64,000 nucleotides of DNA, taken from Bretschneidera sinensis. Lineage: Eukaryota > Streptophyta > Magnoliopsida > Brassicales > Akaniaceae. Position 1 is the first letter of the stretch. Every line of letters begins with the position of its first letter. The translations under genes and the position numbers were made by a program. The stretch lies in contig CM043700.1 of NCBI GenBank assembly GCA_023935145.1, positions 268,001 to 332,000 on the forward strand, given 5' to 3'. Positions 28,225-40,400 of this stretch are shown here, in pieces. The notes under the pieces are model-generated. The model did not search any database. It was not told where the DNA came from and saw only the letters and a list, made by a program, of their open reading frames with translations.

Positions 28225-31200
28225 ATGAAGTGGAAGATTATCTCATGGAATGTGAGAGGGGTTAATGACTTATCAAAGAGAGATTCTATCAAGCATTATC
28301 TTAGAGAATGGAAGGGTGCAGTTGTATGTCTTCAGGAGACTAAGTTGGATGAAGTTGATCCTTCGATTATTCGTAGCCTTTAGGGTTTAAGATCTTGTGG
28401 TTGGAAAGCTCTCCTGTTTGTAGGTGCTTCGGGCGATGTCATTATTATGTGGGATAAACGGGTCTTGGATCTTGTGGATAGCCAAGTGGGTCTATTTTCA
28501 GTTTCTTGAGTTTTCAAGGGTCTTTCTAAGAATGGGGATTGGATTATGTCCAGTGTATGGCCCTAGGGAAAGTGGTAGCAGAAGTATTTTTTGGGATGAA
28601 TTGGTGGCAATTAGACATCATTGGAAGTATTCTTGGGTGGTAGGTGGTGATTTTAATGTTGTTCTTTATCCTCATGAAAAATCCGGTGGGCATCAAGAAC
28701 GTAGGTCAGTGGGGGAGTTTTTTGAGTTTGTGAGGGGCCATGATCTTATTGATTTACCTTTATCAAGTGGTTCCTTCACCTGGTCGAATTCCAGAGAGTC
28801 CCCTTCCTTTTCAAGGATTGATCGGTTCCTTGTTTTTGCTTGTTGGGAAGCTCATTGTCCTACCTTGATTTAGAAGCTTCTTCCTCGGCCCACGTCACAT
28901 CATCACCCCATTCTTCTTGAAGTAGGTGGTATGATGTGGAGTTCGACCCCTTTCCGGTTTGAAAATATGTGGTTGAGAGTGGATGGTTTTCGAGATCTTG
29001 TTAAAGGCTGGTGGGAGGGTGTTAACATTAATGGTGTTACTAGCTTTGTGGTGGCTAAAAAGTTTAAAATTCTGAAGGAAGAAGTGCAAAGATGGAACAA
29101 AGAGTCTTGTGGTAATGTTAACTTAGCCATTAATGCTATATTGGGTGAAATAATTGGGTTTGATGAGAAAGAGGTTAGAGAGGGTTTTTTGGGGTCAAAA
29201 TTGAGAGGAGGTCAGAAGCTATGAAGGAGTTGGCTAAGCTCATTTCCTTGGAAGAAATTTCGTGGAGACAAAAACCTAGGGAGTTGTGGCTTCAGTAGGA
29301 AGATAAAAATACCAAGTATTTTCATCGTATGGCTAATGCTCATAAGAGATATAATTTTATTAATTCTATCGAGGTTGATGGGTTAATGTTCGCGGATGAG
29401 GAAGATATTAAAGAATCTATTAGTGGGTTCTATAAGAAGCTCTTTAAAGAGACTTCTGAGACTTGTGCTGAAAGACCGGACCTGGATGGATTGGATTTCT
29501 CTAAAATTGATGAGGAAGATGTGGTGTGGCTTGAGCATCCTTTCTCTTTGGAAGAAATTGTTGCCGCTCTTCGAGATTGTGATGGAGATAAGGCCCCGAG
29601 GCCTGACGGTTTCACCTTGGCTTTCTTAAGTCATAATTGAGAGGTTATTAAAGGGGATGTTATCAGGCTATTTGAGGATTTTCATGGATCGGTGGAGTTT
29701 GTGAGTAGCATAAATACTACATTCATCTCCTTGATCCCTAAGAAGGTGGAAGCGGTTAACATTAAAGATTTCAGACCCATTAGCCTTGTGGGATGTATCT
29801 ATAAGCTTTTATCGAAAGAGTTAACTTCTAGATTGAAGAAAGTGATGTGTAAAGTGGTGAGCCCCAATCATAATGCGTTTATAGAGAGGAGACAAATCTT
29901 GGATGCCGTCTTGATAGCTAATGAAGTAATGGATTCTCATCTTAAGAATGGAGGGCGAGGAGTTATTTGTAAACCTGATATGGAAAAGGCTTATGATCAT
30001 GTCTATTGGAATTTTGTTATATATTTATTGAAACGAATGGGATTCAGGGTATAAATGGTGCAAATGGATCCTCAAATGCATGTCTTCTACTTCCTTTTCC
30101 ATTTTGATTAATGGGTGTCCCTCCGGTGTTTTTCGAGCTTCCAGAGGAATTAGAAATAGGAACCCCTTGTCTTCGTTCGTGTTCACCTTGGTTATGGAGG
30201 TCTTTAACAAGATGTTATTGAAAGGAATAGAGTTGGCATTGTTGAATGATTTCAAAGTGGGAAGGATCGGTGGTAGCGTGAGTGTCTTTCATATTCTTTT
30301 CGCTATGATACGATTGTCTTTTGTGGGACGGATGCTTCTCAAATTTTGCACTTGCGGTGTATTCTTCTTTGCTTTGAAGCGGTATCGCGTCTTAAGGTTA
30401 ATCTTGATAAAAGTGATTTAATCCCTCTGGATGATAGTTGTAATGATCGTTTCCATGCTAGATTGCTCAGATGCAAATTGGGTTCTCTTCCTATTACTTA
30501 TCTTGGTCTTCCCTTGGGGCTAAGTTCAAACACAAAAGTATGTGGAATCCAGTTGTTTAAAAGTTTAAGAATTGTTTGGCCAGGTAGAAGAATCACTACC
30601 TTTCGAAAGGAGGAAGGCTCACTCTTATTAAGAGCACTCTATCTAGCCTCTCCATCTACTATATGTCCCTTTTCCCTATTCTTTGTTCGTTGGCTAAAAT
30701 GCTAGAGAGTATTCAAAAGAGATTCCTATGGGGAAACTCGGAAGAGTTTTGTAAGTTCCATTTGGTAAATTGGGATATGGTTAAAAAACCTGTAGAGAGA
30801 GTGGGCCTTGGTATTAAGTCCATTTCTTTACTCAATAAGGCTCTTCTTGGTAAATAGCTTTGGAGATTTATTATTGAGAAAGATCACTTGTAAAGGAAAA
30901 TAGTGGAGGCCAAGTTTGGGATGGAAAATGATGGGTGGATGTCTAAAGCACCTCGGGAAGCCTATGGAGTGGGAGTGTGGAAATGGATTAGGAGTGGGTG
31001 GGAGAACTTTCGACCTTTTGTTGAAGTGTCGGTGGGTAATGGAGCTAGAACACGTCTTTGGTATGATTCTTGGTGTGGGAATACTCCTTTGAAAGATAAG
31101 TTTCCGAGCATTTTTAGTATGGTGAGAGACAAAGAAGTGCGGATTCTCTCTTATTATTCCTTGAATAATGATGGAGTATCTTGAGTTGTGCCATTTATTT

Positions 31201-31850
31201 GTAATGTCAAGTATTGAAAAGTTGAGGAGGTTGCAATATTTTTGGATTTCTTATACAATTGTAAAATTGAGGTGGGGAGAGAGGATGAGTTGAGATGGGG
31301 ACCTAGTTCGGATAAAGGTTTTAAGGTGAAAGATTATTACAAGATTCTTATTGATAGAGCTATTGCCAATGATCAAGCTAACTTCCCTTGGAAAACAATT
31401 TGGTGCGCTTAGATACCTAAGAAAGTTAGCTTTTTTGCTTGGGAGGCCTTATAGGATAAAATCCTTACTATTGACAATCTTCAAAGAAAAGAGAAGGTAA
31501 TTGTTAATAGATGCTATATTTGTAAGAGGTATGCCGAATACGTGTTTCATCTTTTGGTGGAATGCTCACGTGCTAGGAGTTTATGGGAGATGGTGTTTAG
31601 AGTTCTTGAGATTTCTTGGGTGGTTGCGGGTTCGGTGAAAGAGAAAATTTGGGCTTGGAGTGGCTTAAAGGCTTAAAAAATTGTTAAGAAGGCTTTAGAT
31701 TTAATTCCGCTCTCAATTTGGTGGATTATTTGGAAAGAAAGGAACAAGAGTGCTTTTGATGGTATCAAAAGACTTATTGCAGTTATTAGGGATAGTCGGT
31801 TCAATACCCTTGATTTGTGGTTTAAAGGAATTTTTTTTTTTAAAATAATG
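28225..31850 (+). pseudogene. LINE ORF2: endonuclease, reverse transcriptase, zf-RVT
   Basis: Starts MKWKIISWNVRG (endonuclease motif I), with CLQETK, VYGP, VVGGDFNVV (about 28640) and SRIDRFLV following. RT blocks: FRPISLVGCIYKLLSK (about 29775), NAFIERRQILDA and DMEKAYDHVYW (first catalytic Asp). The FADD catalytic box near 30300 is destroyed: the frame reads LFAMIRL because a G is missing from GCTGATGAT. A C-terminal zinc-binding zf-RVT region (RCYICKRYAEYVFHLLVEC, about 31510) is present. Stops near 28381, 28872, 29297, 29638, 30855, 31411 and others. Dead copy. Confidence 0.85.
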
Positions 31851-31955
31851 ATGATCTTCTAGATTTTGTGGAGCTTCTTCATTGTAATTAACCTTTGGCT
31901 TTTTTGTGCACCTTCTTGGTGTTTTTCAATTAAAAAATTTACTTATAAAAAAAAA

Positions 31956-33415
31956 GCTACATCAAATGAGAAATACTGAAAAGTAAGCAATCAAAGATTC
32001 ACTCCGTGACAGTTCTCCAATAAATTTTCGATTATCTATGAAAAATCATTTTCCAAAATATAAAGTGATCCACCTTTACAATTTCTTTATCAAAAGTGAT
32101 AAATTTTATTGAGAAAAAAGCAGAAAAACTCAAGTGCTTGGGAAGAGAAACCCAAGTCTTTAAAAATGATCTACCTTTACAATGCCAAGAGTTGCCATTC
32201 AAACAAAAGAAAGAAACAACAGAAAAAAAATAAAGGGCTCAAACTAAGGAAAAAAGAATTGTTCTCTAATAGAACACCAGAAGCCCTGCAGAAGAGTGTC
32301 ATCACAAAGAATAAGCCAAGAGACCAGAAGAAAAATGAAGAGCACCCCTTTTCCAAAACCAGCTTTGGGTTGTTATCATGCAAATCCATCAGAAAAGCAA
32401 CTAGTAAGTGGTGTTAAGACTGTCAAAGTTCATTCTACAGCCAGAATCCTACTAAACATCCTAAGATTGTAACATTATAAAATTGACTGGGATGACATGT
32501 TCTTTCGTTTTAATCGACTGATGCAGAGAGTTCCTTGAAATCTACCTACTAATGATTTGATGAAATTTTATTCCCCATTGCCACTGCATGATAGATGAAG
32601 CAATTATAATGAAAGAGGCTTTCTCAATGACATCCAAAAGTCTCCATGTATCACTAGCCTCAGATCTGTAATTAAAATCGTAAGACAAACTAAACCTATA
32701 TGATTATCTAGCCTCACTACTGGCCTACTCATATGGTTAGCAACGGAATTCGTATAGGATAAAGAATTGTCTGACATAGCTTCCAAACACAATAGTGTGC
32801 TTTTCATCACAATCCACTTCTACCATTTTGACTTCCAAAAGTCTGTGTTTTGTTACCTCACTTCGCTATCACCAAATTCAAACTGACTGAGTTCCAGAAA
32901 ATATGGCAGAGTTGTAGCCTTGACAAACATGAATAGAAATAGTTCTTTTTGTTTTTTTTAGTAACAAGAAATATTGATCCTTTTCTGCCGAGGAAGATCC
33001 TTCTTTGACGAAAATTTCTTATACTTCTAATGGATTGGTTGTACCCTTTACTACAATTTGAGTCGTGTCGTTTAAGGTGAAGTTAGACCTACAGCACTCG
33101 ATAAACTAAAGCCAAGCTAACAAGCACCTCAACAGCCACTACATCACATAAAAGAAAATCACCAGATCGAATCTGATTGACTTCAACATAAAAAAACAAA
33201 ATCCAGTAAACAATTCAAACATGGAGGAACCAAGAGCAAGCTAGAAAACACTCCAAGAATCACTGTAAAACATAATGATCAAATTGACTGTCAAATCCAA
33301 AAAACTTCAACCGAAAAAGGAAAACAGAAATTTCGAAACCCACAAATCCGAATAGCACAAAAACACATTCAGTAACCAAAACAACACCAAAACCATAACA
33401 AAATCCCAAGGTTAC
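31956..33415. other. remaining GT47 intron 1 sequence
   Basis: No convincing coding exon. A Lys-rich open frame (32109-32417) lies in A-rich DNA; its start (TTTATTGAGAAAAAAGCAG) looks like the 3' tail of another retroelement read backwards, but this is weak. Confidence 0.4.
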
Positions 33416-34010
33416 CAGTACGAACAAACACGTGATCCCACCCCCGGACCGCTTCCATGCCTCTGTATTCCTCACAAAATCCATGACTTCTCGCTGCCTC
33501 TGATAGTCCTCATTGCTCACCTTCTTGCTGAAGGCTCCCTTCTCCATTCCCAGCTGAATCTCAGCACTTAGCGTCGCAAAGAATGACACGAAAATCACAT
33601 CAGCCTCACTTTCAGTGAAAACTCTATTGGCGAAAGACCCAGCTCTCTGATCCTGAGGGGTCTCAAGGGCGCCCATGATCCAATACTCGGCACTGTCCTG
33701 CTTGATCAGTGGATTCTCGGGGTACGGCGGGTTTGGGCAAATTGGTCGAAGGGATCGGGTAGTCCGGTCGGTGGAGAGGCGGGAATCGTGGAAGGACGAC
33801 CAGTATTGTCGAGGAGGCCATAGTTGAGGAATCTAGGGAGCTCTGCAACGTAGACTTTCGCGTGATTTTGAGGAGATTGAAGGGTATTATAAGAAATTCG
33901 AGGAGTATGGTCCGGTTTTTGGGACGTGGTGTTGGAGATGAAGGAGAAGAGAGAGAGTGAGAGGATGCAGGGAAGAGCGAATGCGAGGAATAGGCAAGTA
34001 ACTGAGCATA

Positions 34011-34427
34011 TAGAAGTTTTGTGGTTGTGTTGTTTTTGGTGATTTGTTTTTTAAGTTGGAGGTGTTGCATTTGTCACACTGCCTCGTGATAAAAGAGTTT
34101 GGGAGAGGAAAGGGTAATTTGGTCAGTTAATGTGATTTAGGCAGCCGACTCCTAGATAGTTCACCGTCATCAAACAGACCCGGTACTAACAGTAACAGTG
34201 TGTTTGGGAGTCGGAGAGGTCCCCAACTACAGTGTATAAATACTCGCCGAAAAAGTCCTTTATCTCCTTTCCCTCCCTCTATCATGAATAGCCCCCCCAA
34301 AGCAAACTTTCAGTTGCAGAGAAACACCCCCCTCGATTCAAAAACCCTAAAATCCAAATAAAAATCACACTTACAGATTCACATCTCTTTAGAGAACTCG
34401 AATAGAAAAATCCATAAAAACCGTAAA
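34011..34427. promoter_or_regulatory. short divergent promoter region between GT47 and VIRILIZER
   Basis: The two genes are head to head with about 0.4 kb between first recognisable codons. A TATA-like TATAAATA is at 34235-34242, 190 bp before the VIRILIZER ATG and on its strand. The 5' UTR around 34270-34427 is pyrimidine-rich. Whether it drove both genes cannot be seen. Confidence 0.55.
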
Positions 34428-37400
34428 ATGGGTCGATCGGAACCTTGCGTCTTGTTCGCTCAGACTTTCGTTCACCCTCAACTCGACGAATACGTCGACG
34501 AGGTAATCCAGTCGGTGTCATTTTATCTTCTTCTCTGTCGACTTTATGCTTTATAATTTTTGGAAATTTTCAGATATTTGATTTTCTTTTTGGTATTTGA
34601 AACCTTTATGAGTATTATATTTGAAAAATCTGATTGAAAACACATATTGAAAATTATATATGAATAGCTCACTTGCCTGCTTTTACTCTAATATTGATGC
34701 TGCTTCTTTGACTTTTTTTCAACATGAGCATTTCCTTTTCTTCGTTTTCCTTTTTCTATAGGTAATATTTGCTGAACCAGTAATCATCACCGCATGCGAG
34801 TTCCTTGAACAGAATGCCTCCTCGGCCTCTCAAGCAGTATCACTTGTTGGGTATGTTTTAATAGCAACTTCTATTATTTCTAATATATTTCTTTTTGAAA
34901 TTTGGGCGTTAAGCTAATGGAAATAGAATTTGACGTAGTTCTCATCACAATTATGTTTTGGATAAAAATAATGGTGTTTTGGTTTTGTTAATATAAAAAA
35001 TTAGCCTGGATTAGATTTAGGGTTATTATGTTATGTTATTTGTTGAACAAAAAAGGTTTACATTTATTTGAATGAAATAGAAAGAGAAATTTGAAATCGT
35101 GCTAGTTGGTAGAATATCAGGCTCTTTAAAATTCAGGAGAAATTTAGGGTTATTATGCTATGTTATTTGTTGAACAAAAAAGGTTTACATTTATTTGAAT
35201 GAAATAGAAAGAGAAATTTGAAATCTTGCTAGTTGGTAGAATGTCAGGCTTTTTAAAATTTAGGAGAACTTGGTTGATTTTTGAAAGATTCGTGTTACGA
35301 TTTGACGTTTTGGGTATTGTAACAAAATTGGTTCTTTTAATTTGCAGTATTGAATGATGCTCAGTAGATGTTTATTGAGTACTAATTTTATAAAATACTA
35401 TTATCTTATCCAGGGCCACTTCTCCTCCTTCATTTGCTTTGGAGGTATTTGTCCAGTGTGAGGGGGAGCCAAAATTTAAGCGCCTCTGTCATCCTTTTCT
35501 CTATTCTCCTTCTGCGCCATATCCGCTGGAAGTTGAGGTGATAACTAAATTTTGCATGATTCTATTTTCCAATTGATATTAGATTTTTCCCCTGCTTAGT
35601 GTGTCCATTCTGATTATTTTTGCGAATTTCTCTTTGAACCATATTTTTAGTAGGTCATGATTCATGATGGACGTTTAAGGAAAAATGTTTTAGGAAAAAA
35701 GTATTAATAGTATAAATAACAGTTTATGTTTGTTGGGGGAGAGAGAAAGTGGGGGAGGGAGACTCCAGGTCTCCAGCATACCATGAAACCCGAAAACAAC
35801 TGGTGGGGTGCTTTTTGTCCCATCTTTAATGGTGCTTCTCAGTGTCCTCTATTTTGGAAGGCTATATTCTGACAAAAAGTATATTGAGAATGATAAACTA
35901 ATTTTCTGCAGGCTGTTGTAACTAATCATCTGGTTGTAAGGGGCAGCTACCGTAGTTTAAGCTTGGTCATATACGGAAACATTGTAAAGGATTTGGGGCA
36001 ATTCAACATCATACTTGAGGGTCGCTCTGTAACTGATCTTGTTAGTTCTGCTGAAGGAAATCTTGAGGACCTGCCTTTGGTATTACATTCAATTAATCGG
36101 ACAATTGAGGAATGCATATCCTCTCTGAATATATTACCTCTACCTGTTGCTGCATCAGATATATCTGTTCAGATTAAGCAGTTACTACAGCTGATGTTGA
36201 AAATTTTGGAGTTGTCTAGCGTTGGGGATGTGGTACAGAAAGTTGTAAATACTGTAGTGTCGGCAGCCTCTTCTTTTGTCACCCATGACTTAGTTTGTGA
36301 TGCAATCTATCAGAAACATCTTACATTTGAATCTGGAGAGTTGCATTGTGTTATGAGTGAGGCCAGGAAAGAGCTTCTCGAGCTCTATGAAGTCCTCCAA
36401 CATCAATCAGGGAATTTATCATCTGAATCATTGGAAGAGTGCAATTTTCTCGAGTCAGAGGCTGATTTGGCTACTTCCAAACATTTGGTGGATATGCTGG
36501 GTCCTTACTTTCATTTCAGAAGAAACTGGTCAGGTTTTGGACATCACCAATTTTCAGAGGTAATTCAAACATGGTCTTTTTCACTCATTGATTATATTAG
36601 ATATTCATTCTTAGATGTAATATTTGTCTTACATTTGTTTTCAGAGTAAGAATGTCATTCTGGGGTTGAGTGTGGCTCTTTTGTTATGCTCTGGAAGAGA
36701 GAGCTGCTTCCACTTTGTCAATGATGGGGGAATGAATCAGCTTGCACATTTTTTTGGCCATGATGTGCAGAAATGTACCACCATTACATTACTTCTGCTT
36801 GGAGTTATTGAGCAGGCTACTCGACATTCAGTTGGATGTGAAGGATTTTTGGGTTGGTGGCCTCGCGAGGATGAAAATATGCCATCCGGTATGAGTGAAG
36901 GTTATAGTCACTTGTTGAAGTTGTTAATGCAAAAACCACGTCATGATGTTGCATCTCTTGCAACTTATGTCCTTCATCGCCTAAGGTTTTATGAAGTTGC
37001 TGCAAGATATGAGGTACGCTCTCAATTTGGGGTTTGTGCGTGTGTGCGGGCGAGTCTGATACCACTCCATAAATGTCTTGTTGTAATTTCGTTATTTACC
37101 AGTGTGCAGTTCTATCTGTATTGGGAAGTCTCTCTGATGTTGGTAGGGTTGTAAGCGCTACTTCAAACATGCTCATCGAGGCTAAGTCACAACTCAAAAA
37201 GCTCCTGGTCAGTTGAAAATTTTATAATTGCATTTTCTTTTCTGTTGTATGTGAAGCATGTATTAGTTATTAGTTTCTCTTTTGGACATATCATATAAAT
37301 TTGCAATTTCAAATTGTAGTTAATCTTGTTGACAAGTAATAATGCAGAAACTGATAAACTCACGCGGTAAAATTGAAGATCCCTCACCGGGGGCCTATGC

Positions 37401-40400
37401 AAGCAGATCTTTAATCCTTGGCCAAGCTGAAGGATTATTGTCATACCAAGCAACCAGTAACTTGATTGCTTCATCAAATTGTTGCTTTTCTAATTCAGAC
37501 ATTGACTCACATTTGTTGGCACTTCTCAAGGTATATCACTCAGTAAGGTCTTTATCATTTACATTTGAGACAGATATTCTCATCCTCTTTTTTCGGTACC
37601 ATTGATCTGTTTTTAAAGCAAATGCTGGTTTTGTCTATGCTGTAAGTGTTAGAACTTTATGAATAATTATATGTAATAAACTAAATTAGGTTTCGTTTGG
37701 GTTTAGCTTTTTTTTTTTTGATAAGTAGGTTTAGCTTATTTTAAGATAAGCAGCTACTTAAATCAACTTACAGCTTCATTATTAAAAGCACCTAATTATA
37801 ATTTTAAGTTGAAAATAAGCTAACCCAACGGAATTTGTCCTTTCATTTGTCCCCATTTGATTTCTCATGATAGTTTGATATGGTATTTCATCTTTTTTTC
37901 CTGGAAAGTCGCATAGAATTTGATTTACCTGTAAGATGAGTGGGTTGGTCAATCCTTTGTGAAAAGAATTTTGGGAGTAAGCCATGTGTATCATGTGTTA
38001 CTTGGAAAATTGTTGTTTTTAAAATTATTATGCTTTTCTTTGGTACATCCCGTATGGGCATTTTTACATGAATAGTAGAATCTTGTAATATCTATTTGCG
38101 ACAGCTACAGGTAGCAAACTTGTCAACTGTGTTCGCAGCACTAATGTTCATTTATTTCTTTTGCTAAAATGATTACAAATTAGTGCACAAATAAATCTAA
38201 AATGAATGCTTTAGGTGCATATATTTTTACACTCTTTCCATCACCTATTCTTTCTCCTTTGGAAATATATTTGGATTCCTTCCGCTCTTAAAAAAGTTAG
38301 TTTCTTTGTTTGAGAACCCTCTTGGGAAAGATTCTTACTCTTGATAATATCCAAAGGAGGGGAAAAGTTCTTGTTAATAGATGTTTCATTTGCAAAGCAT
38401 GTGCCGAGTCCATTTTTCAACTTTTGTTGGGATATCCGTTGGCTAGTAGGTTATGGAAAATGGCTTATTGTGTTTTGGGTTGTTGCCGGCTCCGTAAGAG
38501 ATGAAATTTGGGCTTGGAGTGGTCTTTGTGCGTCTAAGGAGATTAAGATGACATATCTTTTGATTCCCCTTTCTATCTTTTGGCTTGTTTGGAATGAGAG
38601 AAACAATAGGGCTTTTGATGGGGAAGAAAATTCTATAGATACAATTAGGGATAGATGGTTTAGCTCCCTTTAGGGGAAGAAATTTTGATAATGAGGATGA
38701 CTTCGTAGATTTTGTGGAGATATTATCTTATAGATTGTCTTTTGTAAATGGGTTGCACCCTCTAGGCGCTTTTTTATTTATACTATTTTTACTTATAAAA
38801 AAATCATCTTTTCTTTTTCTTTTTAGATATTCTACTTGGAATGTGGAGGAGTAGCTTAATTTTAATTTAGTAGGATTAAGACATAATCCTTGGAAAGCAA
38901 CTGGGGATATAGACAAGGAAAGAGTGAGAATGGATGGTTATGAAATTCTTCAGAATGATCATTTTGTGTATGGAGAACTGCAGCTAGTGTTGCACGATAA
39001 CACAATACCTTCTAAGTCGAAAGGAAAACTTTATTGGATGAGTATAGATTTACATAATTTTTTATTACCATGAGCTATGTTGCTCTGACTCTCCACCTTT
39101 TTGGTGGTGTACCAGTGTCGAACACGGCATGATCCTAGTGTGGGCGCGGGATCCTCGTCGACACTCTCTTAATACTTAAACCATGTTTCATTCTTAGACC
39201 AACAAAACTAGGTGGTTTTAGGTGAGTTCGGTTGACTCTTCTCAAGCCGTTTATGATTCTTTTAACCTATTATCATTGACTGCTACCTTTCTACAGCATT
39301 ATTAAGACTAATTTTTCAACCTAAAATTACATTTGCTTTTTTGCAACCTTGTTGAGTGCATCCAGTTATTTGTTGGTCTCCTCTTGATAACCAACTTGGT
39401 GGGTATGGTATGACGAGAGAGTAGAGAGTATGCATATTTTCAGGCATTGAAGTGTAAGAATGAAAATCAAACTGTTATTTAATTCTATTTTTGAACAAAT
39501 GGGACCACGATAAAACAATGGGTGAGTTGCCACCATTAGATGTGCTGAAGTAAGACTTTAGCTGCAACCTTCTCCATGTCAGTGGTGGATAGATTGAAAT
39601 AAGTTATCATTTAGAAACTGTGGTCGCTTGAATTTGCCAATTTACTTTGGATGCAACTTACCCATTAATCTCAATGCTAATACTAGTGATATTAGCCATT
39701 GGTTTAAAAATGATCAAATACTCCAGTAAGTAACTTTTAGTTGGATGGAGCAAGGTTGTTGTTAAGGGGGCAACTCCTATCATTTTGCCAATTGTTATTC
39801 TTGTTTACTGCTACTCTTGTTAGCTTTTCTGGCTTGGATGAATTCCTAATGGCATTGTTGTTCTTTTCAAAATGTTTCTCCGTTAGCAGGAGAGGGGATT
39901 TCTTCCTCTGTCTGCTGCACTTTTGTCAACATCCAGATTGCGATCTGAAGTGGGAGATGTTATGGTTGCATTTACAGATACTGCATCATCTATTGGGGCC
40001 ATAATTCTTTCGCTTCTGTTTTGTCGCTCAGGTTTGGTATATTTACCTTTTATATGTATGCGTGCATGCGCGTTTATCAGATTCAGAGAATAACGTAATT
40101 CATATTTACATGTTCTCTTGTCAGGATTAAGTTTTTTACTCCATCATCCTCAACTGACTGCTACAGTAATTCATGCTCTAAGGGGTTCTGATGATGTGAA
40201 TAAGGAAGAGTGTCTTCCTCTTCGGTATGCATATGCTCTGACATCCAAGGGTTTTACTTGCAGTTCACGGGAAGTTGGAATGATTCTTGAGATGCATTTG
40301 AGGGTGGTTAGTTCAATTTCTTGGTCAAGGCTTGGATACTTTTCCATTTTTTTTTTCTGTTTCTTAAACTGTTTTTGCCAATGAGGCCTTGGCTCAATGG

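Larger units (their letters stand above)
25925..31955 (+). mobile_element. L1-type LINE (non-LTR retrotransposon) in GT47 intron 1
   Basis: About 6 kb, opposite strand to the host gene. From 5' to 3': ORF1 region (from about 25940), endonuclease and reverse transcriptase ORF2 (28225 to about 31830), a short 3' UTR and a tail ACTTATAAAAAAAAA ending at 31955. The 5' end is uncertain; I found no clear target duplication. Stretch 26590-26950 does not look like LINE sequence and may be a secondary insertion. Confidence 0.8.
23247..34010 (-). pseudogene. GT47 exostosin-like glycosyltransferase, broken, three exons
   Basis: Family: Golgi GT47 (exostosin) enzymes of the At1g67410 type, annotated as putative arabinosyltransferases of cell-wall glycans (recall). 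Exon 1 is about 33416-34010 (VYVAELPRFLNYGLLD, AEYWIMGALETPQDQ, NEDYQRQREVMDFVRNTEAW). Exon 2 is 24905-25158 (VAVWHVRVEIAPAILLVVDF, LLKDVIVPYSHLLPRLHL). Exon 3 is 23247-23795 (EEGFPNATGREQSIRGM, EFCLHPAGGAPTSC), ending in CHCT-stop. Splice phases at both junctions fit. Breaks: one-base losses near 33806 and 33439, no clear in-frame start, TGA at 23631-23633 (Arg in the family), indels at about 23565-23595 and about 23335. The donor-binding HPAGD motif reads HPAGG. Intron 1 is about 8.3 kb because of a LINE. Confidence 0.85.

Noticed and set aside
32109..32417. Lys-rich 102-aa frame
   Set aside because: A-rich composition, no family resemblance, located in intron 1 of the GT47 pseudogene.
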